Assembly (NCBI GenBank): GCA_002296185.1
Contig: DBHM01000010.1
Span: forward strand, 44,422-77,762
Reading direction: 5' to 3'
DNA: 33,341 nt
From: Alphaproteobacteria bacterium UBA828
GTDB lineage: Bacteria; Pseudomonadota; Alphaproteobacteria; UBA828
Shown here: in pieces, positions 24,835 to 31,572 of the stretch
How the letters are laid out: every line of letters begins with the position of its first letter
Position numbering within the stretch: the first letter of the stretch is position 1
Made by a program: the position numbers and the translations under genes
Notes under the pieces: generated by a model
Told to the model about the DNA's origin: nothing
Databases searched by the model: none
Seen by the model: the letters and a program-made list of their open reading frames with translations, nothing else

Positions 24835-25235
24835 AACCTCAAACCATCCACCCCGAAGGCTGGGCGCCTGCCCTTGGATACGCGAACGGCATTTTGATGG
24901 CCGATGGCACGCTTCATATTAGTGGGCAAATTGGCTGGAACAAGGACAAGAAATTCGTCAAAGGTGGTTTTATTGAACAGATGGAACAGGCCTTAACCAA
25001 TATCGCCGAGATTGCCCGCGCCGCTGGTGGTGAGGTCGATGACATTGGCCGCCTCACATGGTTCGTGAAGGACAAGGCCGAATACCTCGCCAAACAGCGC
25101 GAGGTGGGCAAAGCCTATCAGCGCGTCTTCGGCAAACACTTCCCCGCCATGTCGATGATCATCGTTAACGATCTGATCGAAGACGAAGCCATGATCGAGA
25201 TCGAAGCCACCGCCTATATAAACCAGAAAGCATAA
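24831..25235 (+). CDS. RidA-family (YjgF/YER057c) protein
   Basis: A 134-residue RidA-family trimer subunit. The start at 24831 overlaps the thioesterase stop by four bases; an apparent longer frame upstream is a shadow. Landmarks are LGYANGILMADGTLHISGQIGWN (residues 16-38), QALTNIAEIARAAGGEVDDIGRLTWFV, and the substrate-carboxylate arginine region near QREVGKAYQRVFGKHFPAMSMI. Canonical RidA proteins hydrolyse enamines and imines to carbonyl plus ammonia. The ring-reduced aminobenzoyl-CoA product is a conjugated enamine, so removal of the amino nitrogen is a reasonable role. The classical IPATR... sequence is not visible, so a RidA subfamily with altered specificity is likely. Confidence 0.85.
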   Translation: MKPQTIHPEGWAPALGYANGILMADGTLHISGQIGWNKDKKFVKGGFIEQMEQALTNIAEIARAAGGEVDDIGRLTWFVKDKAEYLAKQREVGKAYQRVFGKHFPAMSMIIVNDLIEDEAMIEIEATAYINQKA

Positions 25236-25255
25236 ATCAAGTCCAATACAGCCCA

Positions 25256-25276
25256 ATAAAAAAGACCTCTAATTGA
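25256..25276. repeat. Tail-like motif at the right edge of the GC-rich island
   Basis: A run of A residues followed by GACCTCTAATTGA matches the element tails at 31534 and 33319 (A-run plus GACCGCTAAGTGA) at 19 of 21 positions counting from the base before the A-run. It lies 21 bases after the last operon gene. Here the hairpin partner is missing. It could be chance in AT-rich sequence or a decayed attachment end. Confidence 0.35.
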
Positions 25277-25345
25277 AACGCCATATTTTTGACAAAACTA
25301 GACCTTATGAAAATCATTAATGTCTACTTTGGGGGGGCGAGCGGT

Positions 25346-26437
25346 ATGAGAGTTATTATTTTGTTGATAATATTTATGACTTCTGCAGTTTTAGTTTCTT
25401 TCTTATGTCATGAACCTAACGCTGTTGGTTTCTCCGACCCTGATAGGAATCAACTAAAAAAAGAACACCTCAAAATAAAATATACAGAAGACAGGAAGAG
25501 AGATACCCCTTCTACTCCTACGGATTTTATTCATAATAATCTGACCGAAGGAGAACAGAATAATTTGTTATCAAATCTAAAAGATAGGCCACAAATATCT
25601 AGTTTACCTATATGCCAAAATGTCAGACACAATTGCCAGGGGGCGAAATATTTTCCGAATGGTGAAAAATACATTGGAGAGTTTCAAAACAATCAATTTA
25701 ATGGATTTGGTATATATGTTTTCTCATATGGAGAAACATATATTGGTGAGTGGAAAGATGGGCAAATTCACGGACAAGGGTCTGCAATTCATGAAAATGG
25801 AGCTAAATATATAGGTCAATCATTCCAGGGGCGCATGCATGGGTATGGCACTCTAACATTTGCTGATGGATCTGAGTATGTAGGCCAATTTGAGAAAGGG
25901 AAATTCCATGGATATGGAAAGTTTACCCAAGTAAATGGTTTTGAATATCAAGGCCAATGGAATGAGGGAAAATATCAGGATGCTGATACTATTACCAAAT
26001 ATTTCAGCGCTTTATATGATACTTTTAAAGATGCAGGTTATAAAATAATCGACCGTATTGATATTGATCATCGACCAACTATTTTAAAAGTAAAATCCAG
26101 GGAAACTATAATCAATGTTTTGGTTGAGAATGATTATATCCTTCAATTAAGAAAATATTTTTCTAAACCCAAGGATTTTAATGAATCAACTGCAAATAAA
26201 TGGAATGAAAGATTTCGATGGGCAAAGGCCTATATTGATAAGGATAAAGATCTTGTCTTAGAGCTTGATATAATTATTAACCTTTCTGAAATAGACCAAC
26301 AAACAACACAAAAACTGCTGAGTAGGTTCTTTACTGCAAGTGATATCTTTAGTGTATGGATCAGATCGGAATTAGAAAGGGAACCGATTGATAACAATAG
26401 TAACAATAAATCAAAACCTGAAGATCTAAATGTCTAG
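25346..26437 (+). CDS. Membrane-anchored or secreted MORN-repeat protein
   Basis: About 363 residues. An N-terminal hydrophobic segment (3-20) precedes a cysteine (VSFLCHEP), so a signal anchor or lipoprotein-like signal is possible. Five MORN repeats with an exact 23-residue period begin at Y109, Y132, Y155, Y178 and Y201 (pattern YIGEW...GxGxG). The region after 210 is a C-terminal domain of about 150 residues with no family I recognise. I choose the ATG at 25346 because a G-rich tract (GGCGAG) precedes it; an ATG at 25307 is possible. AT-rich and host-like, unlike the operon just upstream. MORN repeats often bind membranes or other proteins. Confidence 0.82.
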   Translation: MRVIILLIIFMTSAVLVSFLCHEPNAVGFSDPDRNQLKKEHLKIKYTEDRKRDTPSTPTDFIHNNLTEGEQNNLLSNLKDRPQISSLPICQNVRHNCQGAKYFPNGEKYIGEFQNNQFNGFGIYVFSYGETYIGEWKDGQIHGQGSAIHENGAKYIGQSFQGRMHGYGTLTFADGSEYVGQFEKGKFHGYGKFTQVNGFEYQGQWNEGKYQDADTITKYFSALYDTFKDAGYKIIDRIDIDHRPTILKVKSRETIINVLVENDYILQLRKYFSKPKDFNESTANKWNERFRWAKAYIDKDKDLVLELDIIINLSEIDQQTTQKLLSRFFTASDIFSVWIRSELEREPIDNNSNNKSKPEDLNV

Positions 26438-26454
26438 TATTTATTGACAACTAT
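26424..26454. repeat. 31-bp direct repeat, right copy
   Basis: Matches 16609-16639 with one mismatch. The last codons and stop of the MORN gene lie inside it. See the left copy. Confidence 0.8.
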
Positions 26455-26608
26455 AATAAAAAAACAATGTCAAAAGTTAATTGTAAAGTCTGGTAAACTT
26501 CAACCAATATTATAAGTTCATAGTATGACACAGGAGATTTATCAGGTGGAAATGTGGTTTCGCCGGATGGTGTTTTACTATAGAACTCTGGTGATTGAGG
26601 GTCTCTTG

Positions 26609-26660
26609 TTAAGGGAACTTGTAAGGGAAAATATAATTTCAATTTATACATAAAATGATT
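26609..26660. repeat. Element tail A, decayed
   Basis: Two boxes, TTAAGGGAA (26609) and GTAAGGGAA (26621), 12 bp apart, followed by ATATAATTTCAATTTATACA as in tails B and C. The A-run/GACCGCTAAG portion is missing, and the following TGATTGAGAGCAAAATTTG is only loosely like the terminator and tRNA end of tail B. The remaining gene-free sequence from 26461 to 26756 shows no other structure. Confidence 0.65.
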
Positions 26661-26756
26661 GAGAGCAAAATTTGAAGTGTGGTTCAGGAAATTGAGTGAG
26701 TAGATGTGCAAAAAGGGCCAGCAAAAGGACGAAAATAAAAAATTAGGGAGAGGACA

Positions 26757-27152
26757 GTGATTAACAATAAAGCATTAATTCGACGATGGCTTAAAGCTTT
26801 GCAATCAGGAAACATAGAAAGTTTGATAGCACTTCAGTCAAAAGATTGTACTTGGAAATTTCCTGGTTCAAAAAAATTACCATGGGCCGGGAAATGGGTA
26901 GGAATAGAGAAGCATAAAAAATTCTTAGGCCGTGTAGGTGATTCAGTTGATTTTACTGGGGGAGGCATCGAATTTAATGAATTTATTGTGGATGGTACAC
27001 GCGTAAGTGTTTTAGGTAATGAAATTGCTAGGTCAAAGTCTAAAAAGAAACGTTGGAATGTAACGTTTGTTTGGGTTTTTACAGTAAAACGTGGAAAAAT
27101 TGTATCTCTTGAGGCTTACGAAGATACAGAAACTATAGCTGCTTGCTATTAA
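26757..27152 (+). CDS. SnoaL/NTF2-like protein
   Basis: A 131-residue NTF2-fold protein. It starts at GTG, with GGGAGAGG just upstream. The N-terminal helix KALIRRWLKALQSGNIESL is followed by 'LQSKDCTWKFPGS', then GKWVGIEKHKKFLGR and four strands ending in GKIVSLEAYEDT. The pattern matches SnoaL-like polyketide-cyclase or limonene-epoxide-hydrolase relatives of unknown substrate. It sits between tail A and head D of the repeat array, so it may be cargo of an older element or resident sequence. Confidence 0.75.
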   Translation: MINNKALIRRWLKALQSGNIESLIALQSKDCTWKFPGSKKLPWAGKWVGIEKHKKFLGRVGDSVDFTGGGIEFNEFIVDGTRVSVLGNEIARSKSKKKRWNVTFVWVFTVKRGKIVSLEAYEDTETIAACY

Positions 27153-27190
27153 AGACACATTAAAATTTTCTACATACAAGAGAAACTATT

Positions 27191-27405
27191 TTAAGGGAGT
27201 TTGTAAGGGAGAAAAAACGGTAGTTTTCTGGCATTCCTCCCTTACAGTTCCTAAAAAACAGCGGATTTCTGGGATTCCTCCCTTACAGTTTTTGCCCCAT
27301 TTTTCCCTTACAATACAGTTAAAAGTTGTAAATTAAAGTTGTCGTATCTGTCGACTTATATCTAATATTATCATTAGTAAACTAACAGGATCAGAGTTCG
27401 ATAAA
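27191..27405 (+). repeat. Conserved element head D (215 bp) upstream of the GIY-YIG gene
   Basis: Aligns along its whole length with 31781-31996. It contains five 9-bp boxes: TTAAGGGAG (27191) and GTAAGGGAG (27203), then inverted copies CTCCCTTAC (27237 and 27278) and TTCCCTTAC (27303). It ends with GATCAGAGTTCGATAAA immediately before the start codon region. Clustered direct and inverted boxes look like arm-type integrase sites or a multi-site operator. No coding frame is conserved across it. Confidence 0.85.
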
Positions 27406-27406
27406 T

Positions 27407-28018
27407 ATGGCTGGCATAATCTATCTTCTTACAAACCCTGCAATGCCGGGATTGGTTAAAATCGGGAAAACCACTCGGGAAGATCCAAGCCTTCGAATTG
27501 GAGAACTGTACTCAACTGGAGTTCCAGTTCCCTTCAATTGCGTAAAAGCAGTTAAGGTGGAGGACGAAGCCGCGATAGAAAAGGCACTACACATAGCATT
27601 TGGACCTTATCGAATAAACAGCCAGCGTGAATTTTTTGAAATAGACGAGTTGCAAGCAAAGATCTTACTCGACCAATTTAGCACTGAAGATGTTACACCT
27701 CAAATACAGGCTGAGAGTGATACTATTGACGAGCAATCTAAAGCAGCTTCAGAACGCCTCTCATCACGTAGACAAAATATGAATTTTGAAGAAATGTCTA
27801 TTCCCATTGGCGCGACACTTACAGCGGTGAGAGGTGATGACATTGCGGTTGTTGTTGGCCCCAAAAAAGTTACCTTCAGAGGTGAGGAAATGTCACTAAC
27901 CCGCGCTACTCGAATAATCTTGGAGTTGGAATACTCCGTTCAACCTAGCCCCCACTGGCGATTTGATGGCGAGCTCTTAATAGATATTTACAACAGAACC
28001 TATATCCAGTTGGATTAA
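27407..28018 (+). CDS. GIY-YIG (T5orf172/Mug113-like) nuclease-domain protein
   Basis: A 203-residue protein. Residues 1-85 form a T5orf172-type GIY-YIG domain: AGIIYLLTNPAMPGLVKIGK (GIY and the VKIGK strand), then LRIGELYSTGVPVPF with the catalytic-type arginine near 30, and EKALHIAFGPYRINSQREFFE with the conserved RE-FF acidic site. Residues 120-203 form a small C-terminal domain with ALTAVRGDDIAVVV-like strands (GATLTAVRGDDIAVVVG), perhaps a DNA- or target-binding module. It starts one base after head D. Such domains occur in phage and mobile-element proteins. Defence or element maintenance is possible; no partner methylase is nearby. Confidence 0.85.
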   Translation: MAGIIYLLTNPAMPGLVKIGKTTREDPSLRIGELYSTGVPVPFNCVKAVKVEDEAAIEKALHIAFGPYRINSQREFFEIDELQAKILLDQFSTEDVTPQIQAESDTIDEQSKAASERLSSRRQNMNFEEMSIPIGATLTAVRGDDIAVVVGPKKVTFRGEEMSLTRATRIILELEYSVQPSPHWRFDGELLIDIYNRTYIQLD

Positions 28019-28031
28019 TAAATTGAGTACC

Positions 28032-28715
28032 CTAAAGGAAATTATCCATTAACCAATCCAATGATTTTTTTTCTAGTTTTTGTTTGCAGTAATCCTCTAT
28101 TATCTCTTTAGATTCTGACCCTGTTATTTTCTCAACATTATCATAAAGACATTTTTTTATTGCTTTCTCCATGAGTTCTTTTTTTATATATCTAAGCCTT
28201 TCTAGTGCTAATTCAGGAAAATTTTTAAATTTGGAAATATCAACCTCTTGTTTTGAGGCAAGTCTATACCACTTCACCGCCGCCTCATAATCTACTTGAA
28301 TCCCCTGCCCTTCTTCATACATCACACCCAGATTATACTGTGCAAATGCCTTCCCGCTTATAGCAGCAGATTTATATTTACTATAGGCAGTTTTGTAATC
28401 ACCACTTAGGTGTATTCTTGCAATACTGTTCTTCCATAGATCAGAAGAACTTCGATATAATCTTTGATTACCTAAACCATCAAATAAAATTATATCACCA
28501 GGTATTGCTTTAAGTTCTGTGAGTCTAGGAGAATTTATAATTTCTTCTTCCTTTAATACCAATCCCATTTCCTTTCTAATATTGTTGGAAGAAGAAAATA
28601 AATAATCATGATAATAAGGATGGATATCATATAAACTATCACCACTAAAACTTTTTGCTGGAAATTCTAGAGATAAAAATATGGTTAGGCAGATTAATGT
28701 TATTATATTTTTCAT
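28032..28715 (-). CDS. Secreted Sel1-repeat protein
   Basis: About 227 residues from the ATG at 28715, which begins a typical signal peptide (MKNIITLICLTIFLSLEF, cleavage near AKSFS). Upstream ATGs at 28733 and 28751 give a longer start with a poor signal. One clear Sel1-type TPR unit is present: AFAQYNLGVMYEEGQG followed by DYEAAVKWYRLASKQ. A charged helical C terminus has two cysteines (KKCLYDN and DYCKQKL). Sel1 proteins scaffold protein complexes in the periplasm. It converges with the GIY-YIG gene with a 13-base gap. Confidence 0.78.
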   Translation of the reverse strand: MKNIITLICLTIFLSLEFPAKSFSGDSLYDIHPYYHDYLFSSSNNIRKEMGLVLKEEEIINSPRLTELKAIPGDIILFDGLGNQRLYRSSSDLWKNSIARIHLSGDYKTAYSKYKSAAISGKAFAQYNLGVMYEEGQGIQVDYEAAVKWYRLASKQEVDISKFKNFPELALERLRYIKKELMEKAIKKCLYDNVEKITGSESKEIIEDYCKQKLEKKSLDWLMDNFL

Positions 28716-28798
28716 AGCTACAATTCTAGGCATATATTCTTTATTTGTCACAAACGTATTCTTTATTTTCGAATATGCACTTAAAAGTCACTAAGCCA

Positions 28799-29266
28799 TC
28801 ATCTCATATTCGATTGAGAAAGTTCACCACAAAGTCGCAGGTCTTCAGTCATTAAATCACTGCTGAAATGGGAACCACTCCTTAGATAATTAATTTCCAT
28901 TTCTTTTGAATATATCTCAGTCAAATTTATCACCCTCGAAGCTAAAAGTTTTGATATCTCTTCTGAGTTCGAAGTATCACTTCCATGAGCTCTTGACTCT
29001 GCATAGCTAGCAAGTACAAAAAATGCTTCATGAAGTGTTTTGTGATATAATCTTAAGTTTTGTGTGAAGTTATCATTATTACCCATGACTCTGTATGTTG
29101 CTGCACTAAGTGATGAACAACGAGAAAAAAGATAGCTTGCGTCTGTAAAGTCATGCTCAATATTTAAATTAAGTTTATATAAAGGAACTAAGCTATCAGC
29201 CTGTACTTTCCCACAAATTAAAAAAATTGGAAAAAGCGTTAAAATTATAGTTGAAATTTTTAACAT
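28799..29266 (-). CDS. Secreted hypothetical protein
   Basis: A 155-residue protein with a signal peptide (hydrophobic 5-18, cleavage near VQADS). The mature part is helical: FTDASYLFSRCSSLSAATYRV, then LHEAFFVLASYAESRAHG and a second cysteine near the C terminus (LRLCGEL). The two cysteines could pair. No family was recognised. It lies about 85 bases upstream of the Sel1 gene on the same strand, and both are secreted, so they may be cotranscribed and function together. Confidence 0.65.
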   Translation of the reverse strand: MLKISTIILTLFPIFLICGKVQADSLVPLYKLNLNIEHDFTDASYLFSRCSSLSAATYRVMGNNDNFTQNLRLYHKTLHEAFFVLASYAESRAHGSDTSNSEEISKLLASRVINLTEIYSKEMEINYLRSGSHFSSDLMTEDLRLCGELSQSNMR

Positions 29267-29340
29267 AATAACACTATGTATCTTTTAATTAATCAAGGCA
29301 AATTAATTATGTATAGAAACTATTTCACCCAGATATTTAT

Positions 29341-29546
29341 ATGGATGAAATAATACGAGGAATGAGACAAATTCATAAAATATTACTGGCACAACCGCAA
29401 TTGTGGCAGTTGTATTAACCGGATCATTAATCAAGGATGTTGTTCTCAATTTTTATCACTATAGGATTTACCAAAATGAGAGCACAATAAAAAGTCTTCT
29501 AACTAAAGCAAAGATTTATTCAGCAAAAATATATCATGTAAATTAA
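29341..29546 (+). pseudogene. Possible frameshifted small membrane protein
   Basis: An ATG-started frame (MDEIIRGMRQIHKI) runs from 29341 to a stop at 29418. A second, overlapping frame from GTG 29403 to 29546 encodes a hydrophobic segment (VAVVLTGSLIKDVVLNF) and a polar helix. One frameshift near 29385 would join them into a single-span membrane protein of about 65 residues. The alternative is that only the second frame, or neither, is translated. The rest of this 275-base gap holds nothing recognised. Confidence 0.3.
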
Positions 29547-30002
29547 ATTTGCAGATCTTTTATTTTTGCGCAATATCGGCAACCGCTTGGATTTTTTTTA
29601 CGAGTTCGATCAGCAACTCTGGCAGGCCACTCGTGTTCAGGGTTCATCGAGCATAACCACCAGATTTTTTTATTGCTTTGCCACGCAACATCTAAAGGCG
29701 TTAGTTCGCCATTCTTTTCGGGGTGCCATTCTTCAGCAACTTTAGGAGACCTCACTTTTAAAGATCTTTCTGGCGTCAGTTTATTGCCTGAACAATACGG
29801 GCAACCTGTTGGATTGCTCTTGTGGGTTCGGTGTTTGGGTTGTGCGGCGTAAGGAGGATGTCCATATTGACAAAACCACCATATTTTACGTTTACTGCCC
29901 ACAACAACCTCAGTCGGCTTGAGGTCACCGTTAAGTTCTGGGTGCCATTCTTTTACCAACTCTGGATAAAGAAAGCTGACGCTTGAGCATTCGACGCAGT
30001 CC
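29543..30002 (-). pseudogene. 5'-truncated treble-clef zinc-ribbon (DUF4379-like) gene
   Basis: Two tandem zinc-ribbon units of the DUF4379 type are seen: VKEWHPELNGDLKPTEV with CQYGHPPY and CPYCSGN, then AEEWHPEKNGELTPLDV with C(S)MNPEHEW and CRYCAKI. The reading frame continues upstream of the first ATG (29959) with FLYPEL before the EWHP unit, as in longer family members, until it meets the phosphatase-derived repeat at 30003. The N-terminal part and the original start are therefore missing. Translation from 29959 would yield 138 residues and may still occur. Such domains are frequent in phage and plasmid proteins near nucleases. Confidence 0.72.
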
Positions 30003-30146
30003 GGGGTTTTTCTCAGTCGTATCTTCTATAGTAATTACACCATCATACGCACTGATATCAGACTCTCGGGCATACTCTCGGCTACAAATCTGTATGAAGG
30101 GGATGGGCCTATCGGTTGGCATACTCTGAACAATTTTGCATAACAC
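30003..30146 (-). pseudogene. Duplicated 5' fragment of the phosphatase gene
   Basis: The first 48 codons of the phosphatase at 32590-33096 reappear here (MLCKIVQSMPTDRPIPFIQI onward), with two differences in the coding part. At 30002/30003 the match ends inside codon 48, and the frame continues into unrelated zinc-ribbon sequence, giving a short chimeric ORF that ends at 29931. The catalytic HCxxxxxR loop is absent, so no phosphatase activity is expected. Confidence 0.85.
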
Positions 30147-30180
30147 ATAATATCCAGAGGCTTAGAAATTGACAACTATC
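30003..30180. repeat. 178-bp duplication, left copy
   Basis: Matches 32953-33130 in the same orientation with three mismatches (30073, 30106, 30177). It carries the phosphatase start and its upstream region up to GACAACTATC. The left end is sharp and falls inside the phosphatase gene. Confidence 0.92.
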
Positions 30181-30300
30181 TTAAAAAAAACGACAGCCCT
30201 GTTGGACTGTCGTTCTAGTTTAGAGGTAACCAACCTCTGAGGGTAATTCACTTAAAACACTTAAAGTCTGAATAAAACTCTTACGATCAGTATTATTTCA
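30168..30300. repeat. 133-bp double-hairpin repeat, copy 2
   Basis: Second copy of the 16628-16761 repeat. Here the first hairpin is perfect (AACGACAG/CTGTCGTT, 30189-30214) and the second is AGAGGT/ACCTCT (30222-30238). It lies at the 3' end of the minus-strand gene at 30316 and overlaps the end of the 178-bp duplication by 13 bases. Confidence 0.88.
30181..30214 (-). terminator. Minus-strand rho-independent terminator in repeat copy 2
   Basis: Perfect 8-bp stem AACGACAG/CTGTCGTT with CC/GG inside. On the minus strand it is followed by a T-run. It probably ends the transcript of the genes at 31083-31397 and 30316-31023. Confidence 0.82.
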
Positions 30301-30315
30301 CCCGTTCAAGTCTTT

Positions 30316-31023
30316 TTATTTCGTTATCTCACGTAGTAATGTTTCCAGGTCAGAAGGATGAATTTTGTAGTTCTGTCCACCACCCTTTTCTTGGAACCAC
30401 TCGCCAGGACTCAAAGATTTTCCAGGACTTGTTTTTTCTATGAAAAGTTTCATTAAATCTTCAAATAGACTTTTTTCTACAACAATAACCTTTATATCTG
30501 GTGCTCTAGAATTATCTATATCAATTGCGAAAGTCCATTTCTCATGATGAGATCTGCTGAAAGAGATATGCTTGACGCCTGACTTATATTTACTATTCCC
30601 ATCAAGAAATGCATGCCTTGGATGTCCTTCACGCCAAAGTTTGGTAAAACCATATTTAAAAGCAGTATCTAAAACATTTCTTAATTCTTCAGAAAGAAGC
30701 CATTTATTTGCAATATAGTGATGAGACTCTCCTTCTCCTGAGCTTTGCTGTATTTCAATCCCCTTAGGGAGTCCATTTAACTCATCTTTACGGGTAATTT
30801 CAGAAATACGGATATTATGTTCTGCAAACTCCCAAACCTCGGAATTTCTAATAGAACTAACATCACTATTTCCAATGTTTTCGTATGGAGTAATAGATAC
30901 ATTTTGTGTATTTTCAGGAACTAATTTTTCGCTAGTCCGTTGCTCTTTTAGATATGTACGCAAATCCCTTAAAAGGTCTTCTGGCATATTAAGCAACTCT
31001 AACTCTGTTATAACTATCGACAT
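30316..31023 (-). CDS. Uncharacterised accessory protein
   Basis: A 235-residue protein without a signal peptide. The N terminus (LNMPEDLLRDLRTYLKEQR) resembles a short helical oligomerisation segment. The middle (ISEITRKDELNGLPKGIEI) and the C-terminal half (HISFSRSHHEKWTFAIDID, then VIVVEKSLFEDLMKLFIEK) look like a mixed alpha/beta domain. An AAAGGTG Shine-Dalgarno precedes the start. No family was recognised. The gene follows 31083 on the same strand after 59 bases, within the repeat array, so the pair looks like element cargo. Confidence 0.6.
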   Translation of the reverse strand: MSIVITELELLNMPEDLLRDLRTYLKEQRTSEKLVPENTQNVSITPYENIGNSDVSSIRNSEVWEFAEHNIRISEITRKDELNGLPKGIEIQQSSGEGESHHYIANKWLLSEELRNVLDTAFKYGFTKLWREGHPRHAFLDGNSKYKSGVKHISFSRSHHEKWTFAIDIDNSRAPDIKVIVVEKSLFEDLMKLFIEKTSPGKSLSPGEWFQEKGGGQNYKIHPSDLETLLREITK

Positions 31024-31082
31024 CTATCACACCTTTTGTCATTTCAAATCTAGCCGTATAGTGCATACAAAATATTTTAGTT

Positions 31083-31397
31083 TTACTGATATGATGTACC
31101 GAGGGAAATATATCTTTTCCTTAATGCCATAAAAATATCTGCATCCTCTTCAGCATGGTTAGATATCTCTGAAGCCTTCTTGTTCATTTCACTTACATTC
31201 ATATTATCCCTGATTGCAGACATAATCTCTTTCCTTCTAGACTCACGTGTCCATGCAATATCGATGTCCAATCCTGTAAGTTTTAAAATCGACGCAGGGC
31301 ATATTTTATACCGCTTAGTAAAGTCCCTATAGTCTGAATAATTAAATTGTATGGCAACATTTTCAAACTCTTCTTGAGTAGATATTAGCTGTTTCAT
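31083..31397 (-). CDS. Uncharacterised small accessory protein
   Basis: A 104-residue, mostly helical protein: EEFENVAIQFNYSDYRDFTK then CPASILKLTGLDIDIAWT and a charged helix pair. A GAGGAG Shine-Dalgarno lies upstream of the ATG. The middle CPASILKLTG could be a short helix-turn-helix but this is weak. It precedes the 30316 gene in the same direction. A toxin-antitoxin or defence pair is conceivable; no catalytic motif supports it. Confidence 0.55.
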   Translation of the reverse strand: MKQLISTQEEFENVAIQFNYSDYRDFTKRYKICPASILKLTGLDIDIAWTRESRRKEIMSAIRDNMNVSEMNKKASEISNHAEEDADIFMALRKRYISLGTSYQ

Positions 31398-31489
31398 TTG
31401 ATTAGTCTCCTCATATATCTGAATTTCGTTATAAATTATCGGGTAATCTACAGATTACTATTATTTAAAATTACGTCAATAGAAACTTT

Positions 31490-31572
31490 GTCAGGGAACT
31501 TTTAAGGGAAAAATATATTTTCAATTTACACATAAAAAAAGACCGCTAAGTGATTAATTTAGCGATCAAATT
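31490..31572. repeat. Element tail B
   Basis: Boxes GTCAGGGAA (31490) and TTAAGGGAA (31502), 12 bp apart, are followed by AATATATTTTCAATTTACAC, a run of A, and the hairpin GACCGCTAA/TTAGCGATC. This directly abuts the tRNA fragment at 31573. Copies A and C share the box spacing and the AATTT segment. Confidence 0.85.
31534..31567 (-). terminator. tRNA-type rho-independent terminator in tail B
   Basis: On the minus strand, GATCGCTAA pairs with TTAGCGGTC (9 bp, one G-T), followed by seven T residues, six bases after the tRNA fragment's encoded CCA. It is presumably the tRNA gene's own terminator carried along with each copy. Confidence 0.85.

Noticed and set aside
17164..24929. Many long open frames on the opposite strand and in other frames within the GC-rich operon
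   Set aside because: High-GC coding sequence produces open antisense frames. They lack ribosome binding sites and recognisable domains, and the real genes are coupled end to end.
27191..27405. CRISPR-like array because of repeated CTCCCTTAC units
   Set aside because: The units are only 9-13 bases, occur in both orientations, have unequal spacing and the whole block, spacers included, is conserved at a second locus. No cas genes are present.
29931..30146. A real 71-aa chimeric protein
   Set aside because: It is the frame of the truncated phosphatase start running into out-of-frame zinc-ribbon sequence; no functional domain is complete.
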